Source of the DNA: Acidimicrobiia bacterium
Lineage (GTDB): Bacteria > Actinomycetota > Acidimicrobiia > Acidimicrobiales > Bin134
Reading direction: 5' to 3'
Length of the DNA: 64,000 bases
Assembly: GCA_022822905.1 (NCBI GenBank)
Contig: JAJDYE010000026.1
Span: forward strand, 1-64,000
Shown piece after piece: positions 52,220-61,531 of this stretch (within the stretch, counting starts at the first letter, position 1; every line of letters starts with the position of its first letter). A program made the position numbers and the translations under genes. Below the pieces are notes generated by a model. That model searched no databases. It was given only the letters and a program-made list of their open reading frames with translations, and was not told where the DNA came from.

Positions 52220-53119
52220 TTACGAGCAGTCGTCGATTGGGGTCAAGGCGGGAAGTTCCGGGATGCTCAGATCCACGATCTCCACGCAACTCATATCAAC
52301 TTCGGCCAGTATTCGGGCTAGTGAATCGGCTTTTCCGTGAGGATCGTCTTGGGCGCCCCAGTGGGCCCGCCCTTCACCGGGCAGATCCACAACCACCTTC
52401 CCATCCATCAGAGAAATCGCCCCGATGTCCCTTTGTTGAACAGGTATGAGCGCCTCGCTCACCTCCAACAGAGGCAGGGCCAACCCGTGCAGCCAACCGC
52501 CGGGCTGGGGAACCGGGGTGAACTGCACTACCGGCAGAGCACCGCGAACCGGATTCACTTGAAGCACCCTTCCCTCACGGTCGACCAACGCCCACTCCTC
52601 GCCAACGGGAATCTGGGCCACGGCCTCGCGCTCGGTGATGTCGAACGTGACCTTGCCCCCCCACGTCCGGCTGGAACGAACTTGATCCACCCAAGGAAGC
52701 GCAGCGATCGATCTACGGGGGCCAGACAAGTCCAAGCCCAACAGCGGTGTCCCCAGCTCGATACCCGCCGCCTCCAAGACTTGGGCGGTGCTGGTGCGCC
52801 CGGCTCCGATGACCTCGATCTCGTCGACGTCCATGAGGCGACTCTGGGTGACGCCGTATGCCGCAGCCGCTAACACGGCGATGACCCCGATAGAGATCCA
52901 CACTCGAAGACGCCGCCGAGTCCGGACGCCGGTGCGCCGGGCCTGGATGCGGGGATCGACCTGAGGCTTAGGGCTCCCTGATTGGCCCTCGGGCGGGTCG
53001 ACCTGGGGCTTAGGGCTCTTCGGAGGTTCCGCAGGAAGGTCTACTTGAGGCTTAGGGCTCTCCGGCTTGCCTTCCGGCTGGTCCTCGGGCGGATCTTGAG
53101 TGGGCTTATCAGAGGACAC
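52220..53119 (-). CDS. ftsQ: cell division protein FtsQ
   Basis: FtsQ is a membrane divisome protein. The 299-residue protein has a long Pro-rich cytoplasmic tail with three copies of SPKPQVD. A single membrane helix follows (VWISIGVIAVLAAAAYGVTQ). A POTRA domain comes next (VDEIEVIGAGRTSTAQVLEAAGIELGTPLL) and then the FtsQ domain (SRTWGGKVTFDITEREAVA). It lies 1 bp after murB. Confidence 0.92.
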   Translation of the reverse strand: MSSDKPTQDPPEDQPEGKPESPKPQVDLPAEPPKSPKPQVDPPEGQSGSPKPQVDPRIQARRTGVRTRRRLRVWISIGVIAVLAAAAYGVTQSRLMDVDEIEVIGAGRTSTAQVLEAAGIELGTPLLGLDLSGPRRSIAALPWVDQVRSSRTWGGKVTFDITEREAVAQIPVGEEWALVDREGRVLQVNPVRGALPVVQFTPVPQPGGWLHGLALPLLEVSEALIPVQQRDIGAISLMDGKVVVDLPGEGRAHWGAQDDPHGKADSLARILAEVDMSCVEIVDLSIPELPALTPIDDCS

Positions 53120-53120
53120 T

Positions 53121-54068
53121 TCAGCCTGCCTGACCTGCCCATGGACCAGCTCCGAAACCCACGAGACGGGTCTCGGGCCGCAGCGTCACATCGAATTCAG
53201 CGAGGACGCGTTCGAACACCTCGCCCATAAGGGCGTGGAGATCATCGGCGGTGCCGTTCCGGTCGGCAATGAAGAAGTTGGCGTGCTTGTTTGAAACCGA
53301 GGCAGTCCCCACCCGATGCCCCTTGAGTCCGGCCGCTTCGATGATCCGGCCCGCGCTGTCGCCCTCCGGGTTGGTGAACACCGAGCCTGCGTTCTGCCCT
53401 CCCGGCTGGTTCTCGCGCCTCCACGCCACGATCTCGGCGATGGTGGCCTGGGATGATTCTGCATCACCAGTGGCCAGGCCCATCTCGGCTCCCAGCACCA
53501 TGTGGTGTTCGGCCAGCGCCGAGCTCCGGTAGCCCAGTTCCAGCCGCCCCGGCGCCCACTGCTCGACGCAGCCGCGCCGCAGGTCGAGGACCTCGGCTTG
53601 CACCAGCGTTGCGGCCATGTCTGAACCATGGCCGCCGGCATTCATGCGGACCGCTCCCCCCAGCGATCCCGGCACCCCCACTGCCCACTCGAATCCGGTC
53701 AGCCCTGCGGCCGCGCTTTGGCGAGCAAGAACTGGCAGACCCGACGCCGCCCCCGCTTTGAGGTGCAAGCCGTTGACCTCCACCCAGTCGTATCCCGCGC
53801 CCAGCCAAATGGCCACACCGTCGAAACCGGCCTCGGCCACCAACATGTTGGAGCCCTTGCCCACCACCAGCACGTCAGGGCAGTGGGCGGCCACCGCTTT
53901 GGCCATCGCCGCAACATCAGCATCCACGGGGAGCGTCACGCCCACCCGGGCCGCGCCGCCGACGCGATAGGTGGTGTCGGGTCCGATCGGGCGCTCCCGG
54001 CTCACCGCCTGCTCCCCCAACACGCCAGCCAAGTCTTGGGCCAGCCGATCCCAGCGAAGCGCGCTCAT
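53121..54068 (-). CDS. murB: UDP-N-acetylenolpyruvoylglucosamine reductase
   Basis: MurB reduces UDP-GlcNAc-enolpyruvate to UDP-MurNAc with FAD and NADPH. It has DTTYRVGGAAR, VVGKGSNMLVAEAGFDGV, GVPGSLGGAVRMNAGGHG and GSVFTNPEGDSAGRIIEAAGLKG with the catalytic Ser. The length is 315 residues. It overlaps murC by 4 bp. Confidence 0.95.
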   Translation of the reverse strand: MSALRWDRLAQDLAGVLGEQAVSRERPIGPDTTYRVGGAARVGVTLPVDADVAAMAKAVAAHCPDVLVVGKGSNMLVAEAGFDGVAIWLGAGYDWVEVNGLHLKAGAASGLPVLARQSAAAGLTGFEWAVGVPGSLGGAVRMNAGGHGSDMAATLVQAEVLDLRRGCVEQWAPGRLELGYRSSALAEHHMVLGAEMGLATGDAESSQATIAEIVAWRRENQPGGQNAGSVFTNPEGDSAGRIIEAAGLKGHRVGTASVSNKHANFFIADRNGTADDLHALMGEVFERVLAEFDVTLRPETRLVGFGAGPWAGQAG

Positions 54069-55438
54069 CGGCGTCCCGCGAGCATCGAGATCACCTGGTC
54101 GGGCAGCTTGGTCAGATCACCGGCCCCCAGGGTCAAACACAGATCCTGTGACCGCAGCACCTCGGCCAATCGGGTGGCGACGTCGTCGAGGCGAGGCACA
54201 TAGGCAACGTCGCATTCGGGGTGGGCCTCGGCTACTGCCCGCCAGACCAACTCACCCGACACATCGGGAATGGGCATTTCACCGGCGGAGTAGATGTCGG
54301 TGATGATCACCACGTCGGCGGCCTGGAAACTATGGGCGAATTCCGACCAAAGCTGCGAGGTCCGGGTGTAGCGGTGGGGCTGGAACACGCACACCACCCG
54401 GTCCCACCCCCCTTCGGATGCTGTCTTCAGCGAGCAGGCCACCTCGGTGGGCAGGTGGGCATAGTCGTCGATGAACTCGACTCCGGCGGCCTCTCCCCGC
54501 GATTCGAACCGGCGGGTCACACCCCCGAAGTCGGCCAGCGCCGCCGCGGCATCGGTTCCGTCGATCCCCAGTTGGCAGGCCATGGCCAGCGCTCCCGTGG
54601 CGTTGAGCGCGTTGTGGTCTCCGGGCATGGACACGGTTACCGGGCCGAGCACATCGCCGCGGAACGAAACCTCTCCATCGATGGAGTGCCGATGGCGCCG
54701 CAGGAGTCGCCAGCGGTAGTCGGCCTCGGGGCCGGTTCCGTAGAGAACCCGGGGGCAGCCCTCCGAGGCCTTCATGGCGCCGGGGTCGTTGGCGCACACC
54801 ACCAGCCCATCGGCGGCACCGGCGCAGAACCGGGCGAACTCGGCCTCCAGTTCGTTTACTGGGCGATCGCGGCGCAAATGGTCGGGCTCCACGCTGGTGA
54901 GCACCGCCCGGTTAACGCTCAACTCGCCAAAGGTCCCGTCGCTCTCGTCGGCCTCCACCACGAACCAAGGGCTCTGCGACCAGCGAGCCCCGATGCTGCC
55001 ATCAGCCATCACCGCGCCGACCACGTAGCTGGGATCGGCACCTACCGCCAACAGCACATGGGACAGCATGGCGGCGGTGGTGGTCTTGCCGTGGGTGCCG
55101 GCCACCGCCACCGTGGATCTCAGCGCGGTGATCGCGGTCAGGATCTGCGCCCGGCGATAGAGGGGGATGCCCGCCTGTGCAGCCGCGACCACCTCGGGAT
55201 TGTCGTCGCCCACGGCGGTGGACCGGGCCACTAGATCGGCGCCGGAGACCTGGGCCGCGTCGTGACCGACAAAAACTTCGACCCCGACCTCCCGCAGGCG
55301 GTGGAGCACCGGTGAGTCGACCGAGTCGCTGCCGCTGACCCGACACCCCAGCCCATGCAACACCACGGCAATAGCCGACATCCCCGCCCCGCCCACTCCT
55401 AAGAGATGAACCCGGGTTGTGGGGCTCAAATCGACCAT
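54065..55438 (-). CDS. murC: UDP-N-acetylmuramate-L-alanine ligase
   Basis: MurC adds L-Ala to UDP-MurNAc. It has HLLGVGGAGMSAIA, the P-loop VAGTHGKTTTAAML, EADESDGTF and PHRYTRTSQLWSEF. ATG 55438 (MVDLSPTTRVHL) gives 457 residues and lies 4 bp after the murG stop. The ORF track extends to 55486 into murG. Confidence 0.95.
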   Translation of the reverse strand: MVDLSPTTRVHLLGVGGAGMSAIAVVLHGLGCRVSGSDSVDSPVLHRLREVGVEVFVGHDAAQVSGADLVARSTAVGDDNPEVVAAAQAGIPLYRRAQILTAITALRSTVAVAGTHGKTTTAAMLSHVLLAVGADPSYVVGAVMADGSIGARWSQSPWFVVEADESDGTFGELSVNRAVLTSVEPDHLRRDRPVNELEAEFARFCAGAADGLVVCANDPGAMKASEGCPRVLYGTGPEADYRWRLLRRHRHSIDGEVSFRGDVLGPVTVSMPGDHNALNATGALAMACQLGIDGTDAAAALADFGGVTRRFESRGEAAGVEFIDDYAHLPTEVACSLKTASEGGWDRVVCVFQPHRYTRTSQLWSEFAHSFQAADVVIITDIYSAGEMPIPDVSGELVWRAVAEAHPECDVAYVPRLDDVATRLAEVLRSQDLCLTLGAGDLTKLPDQVISMLAGRR

Positions 55439-55442
55439 GGCC

Positions 55443-56594
55443 CTATTTTTGCTTCCTCCGGTACCTCTGGTGGGGTCTATGGGCATGCTGCTCGAGGAGA
55501 TCGGCTACCCGGGTGTCGGCATCTCGGCGACCGACACCGGCTGCCTCTCTCCCCATGGCGCCAAGAAGGCCGGGGACCTTCAGCAGATTCTCCACCTCTT
55601 CGACCATGCGGGGGCCGTCCATCTCGGCGTCGGGAATCATCACGGCCCCGCCGACGGCAGCCAGGTGGGCGGCGTTGGCCGTCTGGTGATCGCCGGGCGC
55701 CCCCGGCAGCGGAACCAGCACCGACGGCAGCCCGACCACAGCCAACTCGGCCACACTCGACGCTCCTGCTCGCCCCACCACCAGATCGGCGGCGGCATAC
55801 ACCGTGGGCATGTCCATCTCGTACTCCACTGCCCGGTATTCCAGCGCCGCCTGGGAGAGGTCGGGTCGCAGGTGGGACAGCTCCTGCCAATCCCTTCGAC
55901 CGATCACATGGTGTACCGCCAGATCTTCCCGTTCGGCCCAGTGGCCAACAGCTTCGAACGCGGCCCGGTTGATTCGAGCCGCGCCCAACGACCCGCTGGC
56001 CACCACCAGAAGACGGTGCCCCTCACCCACGCCAAGGGAGGCTCGGGCCGCCGACCGGTCATCGTCCCGGCTGACCCTCTGGACCTCATCGCGCACCGGA
56101 TTGCCGGTGAGCACTGCCCGGGGCAGCTTGGTGCCGGGGAATGACACCGCGGCCGCTCGGGCCCAGCGCCCGGCCCAGCGATTGGCCAAACCGGGAACCG
56201 CATTCTGCTCGGCTACCACCAACGGGATCCTTAGCATTCGAGCAGCCAGGGCGCAGGGCACGCTGGCGTAGCCGCCCAGCCCCAGCACAACCTCGGGCTG
56301 CAAGCGCCGCAGCAGTCTTCGGGCCTGGACCACTGCCTGGGCCAGGCCGGCGGCCGACTTGAGGTTCTGCCATGTGAGCTGGCGCTTGATCCCCCGTCCG
56401 GGGAGCAGGGTCAACTCGAATCCGGCCGCCGGAACCAGATCTCGCTCCACTCCCCGGGCCGAGCCCACAAAGTGGATGCTCTCGGGCTGGTGGCCGCGCC
56501 GAACCAGGGCCCGGGCCACGGCCAGGCCGGGGTGGACATGGCCGGCGGTCCCGCCCCCGGCGATCACCGCCCACACCGGAGCGCTTTCGCTCAC
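55443..56594 (-). CDS. murG: UDP-GlcNAc:lipid I transferase
   Basis: MurG makes lipid II at the inner face of the membrane. It has AGGGTAGHVHPGLAVAR, GLGGYASVPCALAARM, EQNAVPGLANRW and GRAGASSVAELAVVGLPSVLVPLPGAPGDHQTANA. GTG 56594 (VSESAPVWAVIAGGG) gives 383 residues and overlaps the ftsW stop by 4 bp. The longer ORF in the track runs antisense-free into ftsW in another frame and is not real. Confidence 0.95.
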   Translation of the reverse strand: MSESAPVWAVIAGGGTAGHVHPGLAVARALVRRGHQPESIHFVGSARGVERDLVPAAGFELTLLPGRGIKRQLTWQNLKSAAGLAQAVVQARRLLRRLQPEVVLGLGGYASVPCALAARMLRIPLVVAEQNAVPGLANRWAGRWARAAAVSFPGTKLPRAVLTGNPVRDEVQRVSRDDDRSAARASLGVGEGHRLLVVASGSLGAARINRAAFEAVGHWAEREDLAVHHVIGRRDWQELSHLRPDLSQAALEYRAVEYEMDMPTVYAAADLVVGRAGASSVAELAVVGLPSVLVPLPGAPGDHQTANAAHLAAVGGAVMIPDAEMDGPRMVEEVENLLKVPGLLGAMGREAAGVGRRDADTRVADLLEQHAHRPHQRYRRKQK

Positions 56595-57757
56595 GGCTCG
56601 ACTCGGGTCTGGCGGGCGATGTTCAGCAGGATGCCAGTGGCAATCATGCTGGTAAGCAGTGCGGAGCCTCCCACCGACAGAAACGGGAGGGGAACACCGG
56701 TGATGGGCAGCACCCCGACCACCGCGGCGATGTTCACAAACGCCTGGGCTCCCACCCACACGGTGATGCCCGTGGCCAGAACTTGGCCGAAGCGATCGGG
56801 GGTGTGCAGGGCGATCCACATCCCGCACACGACGAAGCCGGTGAAGAGCCCGATGACGAACATCGCGCCCAGCCAGCCCATCTCCTCGGCGAGAACGGCG
56901 AAGATGAAGTCGGTTTGGGCCTCGGGCAAAAAGCCCCATTTGATCCGGCTCTCGCCCAGCCCCACCCCGGAGGCGCCTCCCGATGCAATGCCCACCCACG
57001 ATTGGATGGTCTGCCATCCGGTATCAAGGGGGTCGGACCACGGGTCGAGCATGGCGGTCAAGCGGTCGCGCCGGTAGCCCGATCCCCAGGCGGCTAAAGC
57101 GGCCGCGGCCCCGCTGATCAGCGACCAGCCGGTGAGGGGGAGCAAGGGCACCCCGGCCATGAACAGGGCGGCGAAGGCGATCATCGCGATGATCACCGCG
57201 GTCCCCAGATTGGGTTGGAGCAGGATGAGCCCGGACATGAGGCTGCACACCACCAGCACCGGGCGGATCGTGGTGCGGGTGTTGCGCTCCTTGCCCGCCT
57301 TGTCGGCCAGCCACGCGGCGGCGAAGAGGGCCATGGCCAACTTGGCCAGCTCAGAGGGTTGGAAGCTGATCGGCCCGAAGTAGATCCAGCGGGAGGCGCC
57401 GTTTGCCGTGGTGCCGATTCCGGGGATCAGCACGGCCACCAGCAGCAGCCCGGTGAAGGCCAAAACGGCTTTGGAGTACTTCTGCCACTGCCGGTAGTCC
57501 ACCCGCATCACCAGGATCAGGGCCAAGAGCGCGCCGACGCTCCAGACCAGTTGGCGCTGGAAGGTGTACCAGGTGGACTGTCCCACATAGTGATTGGTGA
57601 CCGAGGAGACCGACAGCACCATGACCAGCCCGATGGCGTTGAGGGTGAGGACCATCCCGAACAGCACGTAGAACGGCATGGTGGCCTGACCCGCCGGCGC
57701 CGACCGGAGTGCCGCCACCAACCCCCGTCGGGGGATCTGGGGAGCGAAAGTAGTCAT
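56591..57757 (-). CDS. ftsW: lipid II polymerase/flippase-type FtsW (SEDS family)
   Basis: FtsW is a polytopic SEDS protein that polymerises septal peptidoglycan with its PBP partner. It has about ten hydrophobic helices, GTTANGASRWIYFGPISFQPSELAKLA, and the C-terminal GVLPITGVPLPFLSVGGSALL. The length of 388 residues is typical. It overlaps murD by 4 bp. Confidence 0.95.
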   Translation of the reverse strand: MTTFAPQIPRRGLVAALRSAPAGQATMPFYVLFGMVLTLNAIGLVMVLSVSSVTNHYVGQSTWYTFQRQLVWSVGALLALILVMRVDYRQWQKYSKAVLAFTGLLLVAVLIPGIGTTANGASRWIYFGPISFQPSELAKLAMALFAAAWLADKAGKERNTRTTIRPVLVVCSLMSGLILLQPNLGTAVIIAMIAFAALFMAGVPLLPLTGWSLISGAAAALAAWGSGYRRDRLTAMLDPWSDPLDTGWQTIQSWVGIASGGASGVGLGESRIKWGFLPEAQTDFIFAVLAEEMGWLGAMFVIGLFTGFVVCGMWIALHTPDRFGQVLATGITVWVGAQAFVNIAAVVGVLPITGVPLPFLSVGGSALLTSMIATGILLNIARQTRVEP

Positions 57758-59088
57758 GGTGATCCTCCGATCAGTTCGCGTACCAGCAGGGAGAAATGGT
57801 CGCCCCGCTCGGCGTAGGAGCCGTACCAGTCGAATGAGGCGCAGCCGGGTGACAGCAGCACTGCGTCACCGATTTGGGCGATCTCGGCGGCCTTACCCAC
57901 CGCATCCTCCATGGATTCGGCGATGGTCACCGGGCAGCGGCCGGCGAACACCTCATGAACCTCGGCCGCAGCCTCTCCGATGGCCACCACTGCGCGCACG
58001 CCTTGCGCCACCTCACCCATCGGTTCCAGATCGAGCCCCTTGTTTCGTCCCCCGGCGATGAGAACTGCTTGGCCCGCGGGTTGCGTTACCGACCGGACTG
58101 CGGCGCACACCGCGTGGGGCGTGGTGGCCTTGGAGTCGTCGAAGAAGCTCAACCCTTTGTGCTCGGCCACCAAGACCACCCGATGGGGAAGCCCGGTCCA
58201 GGCCAGCAGGGCCTCCCTCACTCCTTTCCGGTGGGCGCCTGCGGCCATGGCCACGGCCGCCGCGGCCAGATGGTTGGAAAGCTCATGGGGATGGGCCCGG
58301 TGCAGCTCTGCGGCGTCGGCCAGCTTTTCCGACCCCGCCCACAGGGCTCCCCCGCTCACCCGGAAATCGCCTTCATCGACCCCGAAGGTCACCACCTGGC
58401 CCCGATCAGGGGTGTGGGCGGCCACCACCGGATCGTCCTGGTTCACCACTGCGATGGATTGGTCGTCGGCCCTGCTCCACACCGCAGCCTTGGCAGTGCG
58501 ATAGCTGGCCAGGGACGCATGAACGTCGAGGTGGTCGGGGGCGAAGTTCAACCACGCGCCCACTGCGGGCCGATAGCACCGGCTGTGGCCCAGTCGGAAC
58601 GAGGACGCCTCCACGACGAAAACCGCGGGCCGCTCGTCTCGGATGGCCTCCACCAAAGGTGTCTCGGTATTGCCCGCCACTGTGGTTGGCACCCCGGAGG
58701 CTTCCAGCATGGCTGCGGCCAGAAGCGTCACCGTGGTTTTTCCGTTGGTGCCGGTAACCGCCAGCGTGGGGCGCGCGTCCCACCGCTGAGCCAGGTCGAA
58801 CTCGGAGATCACCGGAGTTTCCGCGACCTCAGCGGCTCCGAGCGAAGGGTGGGACTCGGGAAGCCCCGGAGTGGGGACAACCACCCGGGCGTCGGCCGCC
58901 AGCGCCGGCCAGTCTTCGGCAGCAGGGCGCTCAATGAGGTCGACGCCCATCGCCGCGGCCTGGCGGCGAGCCTGGTCGTTGGGGGCATCGTCGGCCGCCA
59001 CCACCGCATGGCCGCGCTCGGTCAACTGGGCGCAGACCGCCTGGTTGGTCACGGCGAAGCCCACCAGAAGTACGGGTGCCGGGCTCAA
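57754..59088 (-). CDS. murD: UDP-N-acetylmuramoylalanine-D-glutamate ligase
   Basis: MurD adds D-Glu. It has the ATP-binding GTNGKTTVTLL, NFAPDHLDVHAS and FFDDSKATTPHAV. TTG 59088 (LSPAPVLLVGFAVTN) is the likely start because it overlaps the mraY stop in a TTGA junction, in keeping with the 4-bp overlaps of the cluster, and gives 444 residues. The ORF track start at 59430 lies inside mraY. Confidence 0.93.
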   Translation of the reverse strand: MSPAPVLLVGFAVTNQAVCAQLTERGHAVVAADDAPNDQARRQAAAMGVDLIERPAAEDWPALAADARVVVPTPGLPESHPSLGAAEVAETPVISEFDLAQRWDARPTLAVTGTNGKTTVTLLAAAMLEASGVPTTVAGNTETPLVEAIRDERPAVFVVEASSFRLGHSRCYRPAVGAWLNFAPDHLDVHASLASYRTAKAAVWSRADDQSIAVVNQDDPVVAAHTPDRGQVVTFGVDEGDFRVSGGALWAGSEKLADAAELHRAHPHELSNHLAAAAVAMAAGAHRKGVREALLAWTGLPHRVVLVAEHKGLSFFDDSKATTPHAVCAAVRSVTQPAGQAVLIAGGRNKGLDLEPMGEVAQGVRAVVAIGEAAAEVHEVFAGRCPVTIAESMEDAVGKAAEIAQIGDAVLLSPGCASFDWYGSYAERGDHFSLLVRELIGGSP

Positions 59089-60116
59089 TCTGCCCCTCCG
59101 ATGGAAACGAAGTCGGCGTAGAAGAGTCCGAGGGCCACCGCAGTGGCGAAGCCGGTCATGATCCACAGCCGGATGATCACGGTGGTCTCGGGCCAGCCGC
59201 CCAGTTCGAAGTGATGGTGGATCGGGGCCATGCGGAACACTCGGGTGCCGAACACCCGGAAGCTGAACACCTGGATGATCACCGAAAGGGTCTCCATCAC
59301 GAACAAGCCGCCGATGATGGGCAGCAGCAGGTGGGTGTTGGTGGCCAAAGCCAGCGCGGCCATCCCGGTGCCCAGCGACAGCGATCCGGTGTCGCCCATG
59401 AAGATTCGGGCCGGCGCGGCGTTCCACCACATGAATCCGGCACTCGCCCCCAACATGGCGGCGGCCAAAATGGCCAGGTCCAAGGCGTGGGGTATGCCGT
59501 AGATGTCCTCATTGCGGAAGGCCCAGAAACCGATCACCACGAAGGCGGCGTAGGCGAACACCGAAGAGCCGGCGGCCAGGCTGTCGAGCCCGTCGGTCAG
59601 GTTCACCGCGTTGCTCGTGCCCAAGATCAACAGCACGGCCCAGAGTCCCCAGCCCCACGGCCCTAAGTCGATGTTCAGGGAGTCGTATCGGGTGAAGGAG
59701 AGCTCGGTGTGGACATCGGTCAGATGGATCATCAGCACCGCGTATCCCACCGCCACGATGAGAAGGCCCAGGATCTTGGTGCCCTTTCCGAGGCCCAGGT
59801 TGCGCTCTCGGGACACCTTGAGCCAGTCGTCGACGAAGCCGACGACGCCCGATCCGAGAATGGCGAGCATCACGATCAGGCCGGTGCGGGTGAAGATGCC
59901 GTTGTAGAGGTCGCTGATGCCGTACCCGGCCAGCGCGCCGATCACGATGGCCACTCCCCCCATGGTGGGTGTGCCCGCCTTGCTGACATGGCCTTGGGGC
60001 CCGTCCAGGCGGATGGGCTGGCCGATGGAGTGCTTGCGCAGGAAGGTGATCAAGAAACGGGTGCCGATCACCGAGACCACACCGGCAATGGCAACGGCAA
60101 ACAGCAGGCGGATCAT
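59085..60116 (-). CDS. mraY: phospho-N-acetylmuramoyl-pentapeptide transferase
   Basis: MraY transfers phospho-MurNAc-pentapeptide to undecaprenyl phosphate, forming lipid I. It has several membrane helices and PTMGGVAIVIGALAGY. The catalytic Asp motifs are in VGFVDDWLK and TDGLDSLAAG, and the third is FMGDTGSLSLG. The length of 343 residues is typical. It overlaps murE by 4 bp. Confidence 0.95.
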   Translation of the reverse strand: MIRLLFAVAIAGVVSVIGTRFLITFLRKHSIGQPIRLDGPQGHVSKAGTPTMGGVAIVIGALAGYGISDLYNGIFTRTGLIVMLAILGSGVVGFVDDWLKVSRERNLGLGKGTKILGLLIVAVGYAVLMIHLTDVHTELSFTRYDSLNIDLGPWGWGLWAVLLILGTSNAVNLTDGLDSLAAGSSVFAYAAFVVIGFWAFRNEDIYGIPHALDLAILAAAMLGASAGFMWWNAAPARIFMGDTGSLSLGTGMAALALATNTHLLLPIIGGLFVMETLSVIIQVFSFRVFGTRVFRMAPIHHHFELGGWPETTVIIRLWIMTGFATAVALGLFYADFVSIGGAD

Positions 60117-61531
60117 CGGGTGGCCCCCCTGGCCGCCAACGCATCTCGGGCCACCACTCGGTCGTCGAAGGGAATCACCTGGTCGCCCACCACCTGGGTG
60201 GTCTCGTGGCCTCTCCCGGCCACTACCACCACATCGCCATCGGATGCGCTATCGAGGCATTGGGCGATGGCCGAGGCCCGGTCGGGTTGGGTGGAGACGC
60301 CACCGGAGTCCTCGGGCACACCGCTCAAGATGCCGGCGATGATGGCCTCAGGATCCTCGGAACGTGGGTTGTCGGAGGTGACGATCACCTGATCGGCCAA
60401 CTCAGCCGCCGCCTTGCCCATCATCGGGCGCTTGGCGGAATCACGGTCACCCCCGCAGCCGAACACCACCCGCAGGCAACCCGAGCCGGCCACCAGCTCA
60501 CGGGCGGCGGTCAGCACCTGGGCCAGGCCATCAGGAGTGTGGGCATAGTCCACCACCACCGTGAACGGGCTATCCGACTCGATGGTCTCGAACCGGCCCG
60601 GTACCGGGGCCGCCGACTCCAGCCCTACCACGATCTCCGACGGGCTGGCGCCCAACACAAGGGCGGTCTCCGCCGCAGCCAGAGCGTTGGCGGCGTTGAA
60701 CCGGCCGATGAGGGGCAGGCGCACGTCCTGTTTTCTCCACTTCAAGGCCAGATCTCGGGATCCAAGCCGGACCGGCATGTTCTTGGGGTCATAGACCACG
60801 GTGGGGATGCGGGGATCGGCCGCAAGCTGCTTGCCATAGTCATCGCCCCCATTCACCACCCCCCGGTCGGATAGCTGGGGCGTGAACAGTCGGGCCTTGG
60901 CGGCGAAGTACTCCTCAATGGTGCGGTGGTAGTCCAAGTGGTCGGGGGTGAGGTTGGTGAACACCGCGGCGTCGAAGCGGATGCCGTCCACCCGGTGCTG
61001 GGCCAGCGCGTGGCTCGAAACCTCCATCACCACCGCTTCGGTCCCAGCCGACCGCCAACAGGCCAGTTGGTGCTGCAAGTTCACCGACTCCTGGGTGGTC
61101 AAGACTCCCGTGAGCGTGCCCAGGATCTCGCTTTGCAATCCAGCAGCGTCGAGCACCGACCTCAGCAGGCTGCACACCGTGGTCTTGCCATTGGTGCCAG
61201 TAACCCCAATCACCGTCATGGAGTGGGAGGGGTGGCCGTAGAACTTCGAGCTGATGGGGCCCATGGCCTGGCGCACCGATTTGGTTTGCAACTGGGGACA
61301 GTCCAAATCGAGCCGGCGCTCCACCACCAGCCCCGCGGCCCCGCGGGCCAACGCATCGGCTGCGAAGTCGTGGCCATCGTGCTCGGCGCCCGGCACGCAG
61401 AAGAACAGATCGCCGGGATTCACAGTGCGGGAGTCATGGGCCAACCCGGTGATCTCGACGTTTCCGCTTTTGTCGATCAGCCCGGGAGCAGATTCAGCCA
61501 GCACCGGCAACGCCATCGATGGAGCGGTCAT
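60113..61531 (-). CDS. murE: UDP-MurNAc-tripeptide synthetase, meso-DAP type
   Basis: MurE adds the third stem-peptide residue. It has GVTGTNGKTTVCSLL, MEVSSHALAQHRVDG and NLTPDHLDYH. DNPRSEDPEAII marks a meso-diaminopimelate enzyme, because the DNPR motif contacts the DAP. It has 472 residues and overlaps ftsI and mraY by 4 bp. No murF follows, where it would normally stand. Confidence 0.94.
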   Translation of the reverse strand: MTAPSMALPVLAESAPGLIDKSGNVEITGLAHDSRTVNPGDLFFCVPGAEHDGHDFAADALARGAAGLVVERRLDLDCPQLQTKSVRQAMGPISSKFYGHPSHSMTVIGVTGTNGKTTVCSLLRSVLDAAGLQSEILGTLTGVLTTQESVNLQHQLACWRSAGTEAVVMEVSSHALAQHRVDGIRFDAAVFTNLTPDHLDYHRTIEEYFAAKARLFTPQLSDRGVVNGGDDYGKQLAADPRIPTVVYDPKNMPVRLGSRDLALKWRKQDVRLPLIGRFNAANALAAAETALVLGASPSEIVVGLESAAPVPGRFETIESDSPFTVVVDYAHTPDGLAQVLTAARELVAGSGCLRVVFGCGGDRDSAKRPMMGKAAAELADQVIVTSDNPRSEDPEAIIAGILSGVPEDSGGVSTQPDRASAIAQCLDSASDGDVVVVAGRGHETTQVVGDQVIPFDDRVVARDALAARGATR

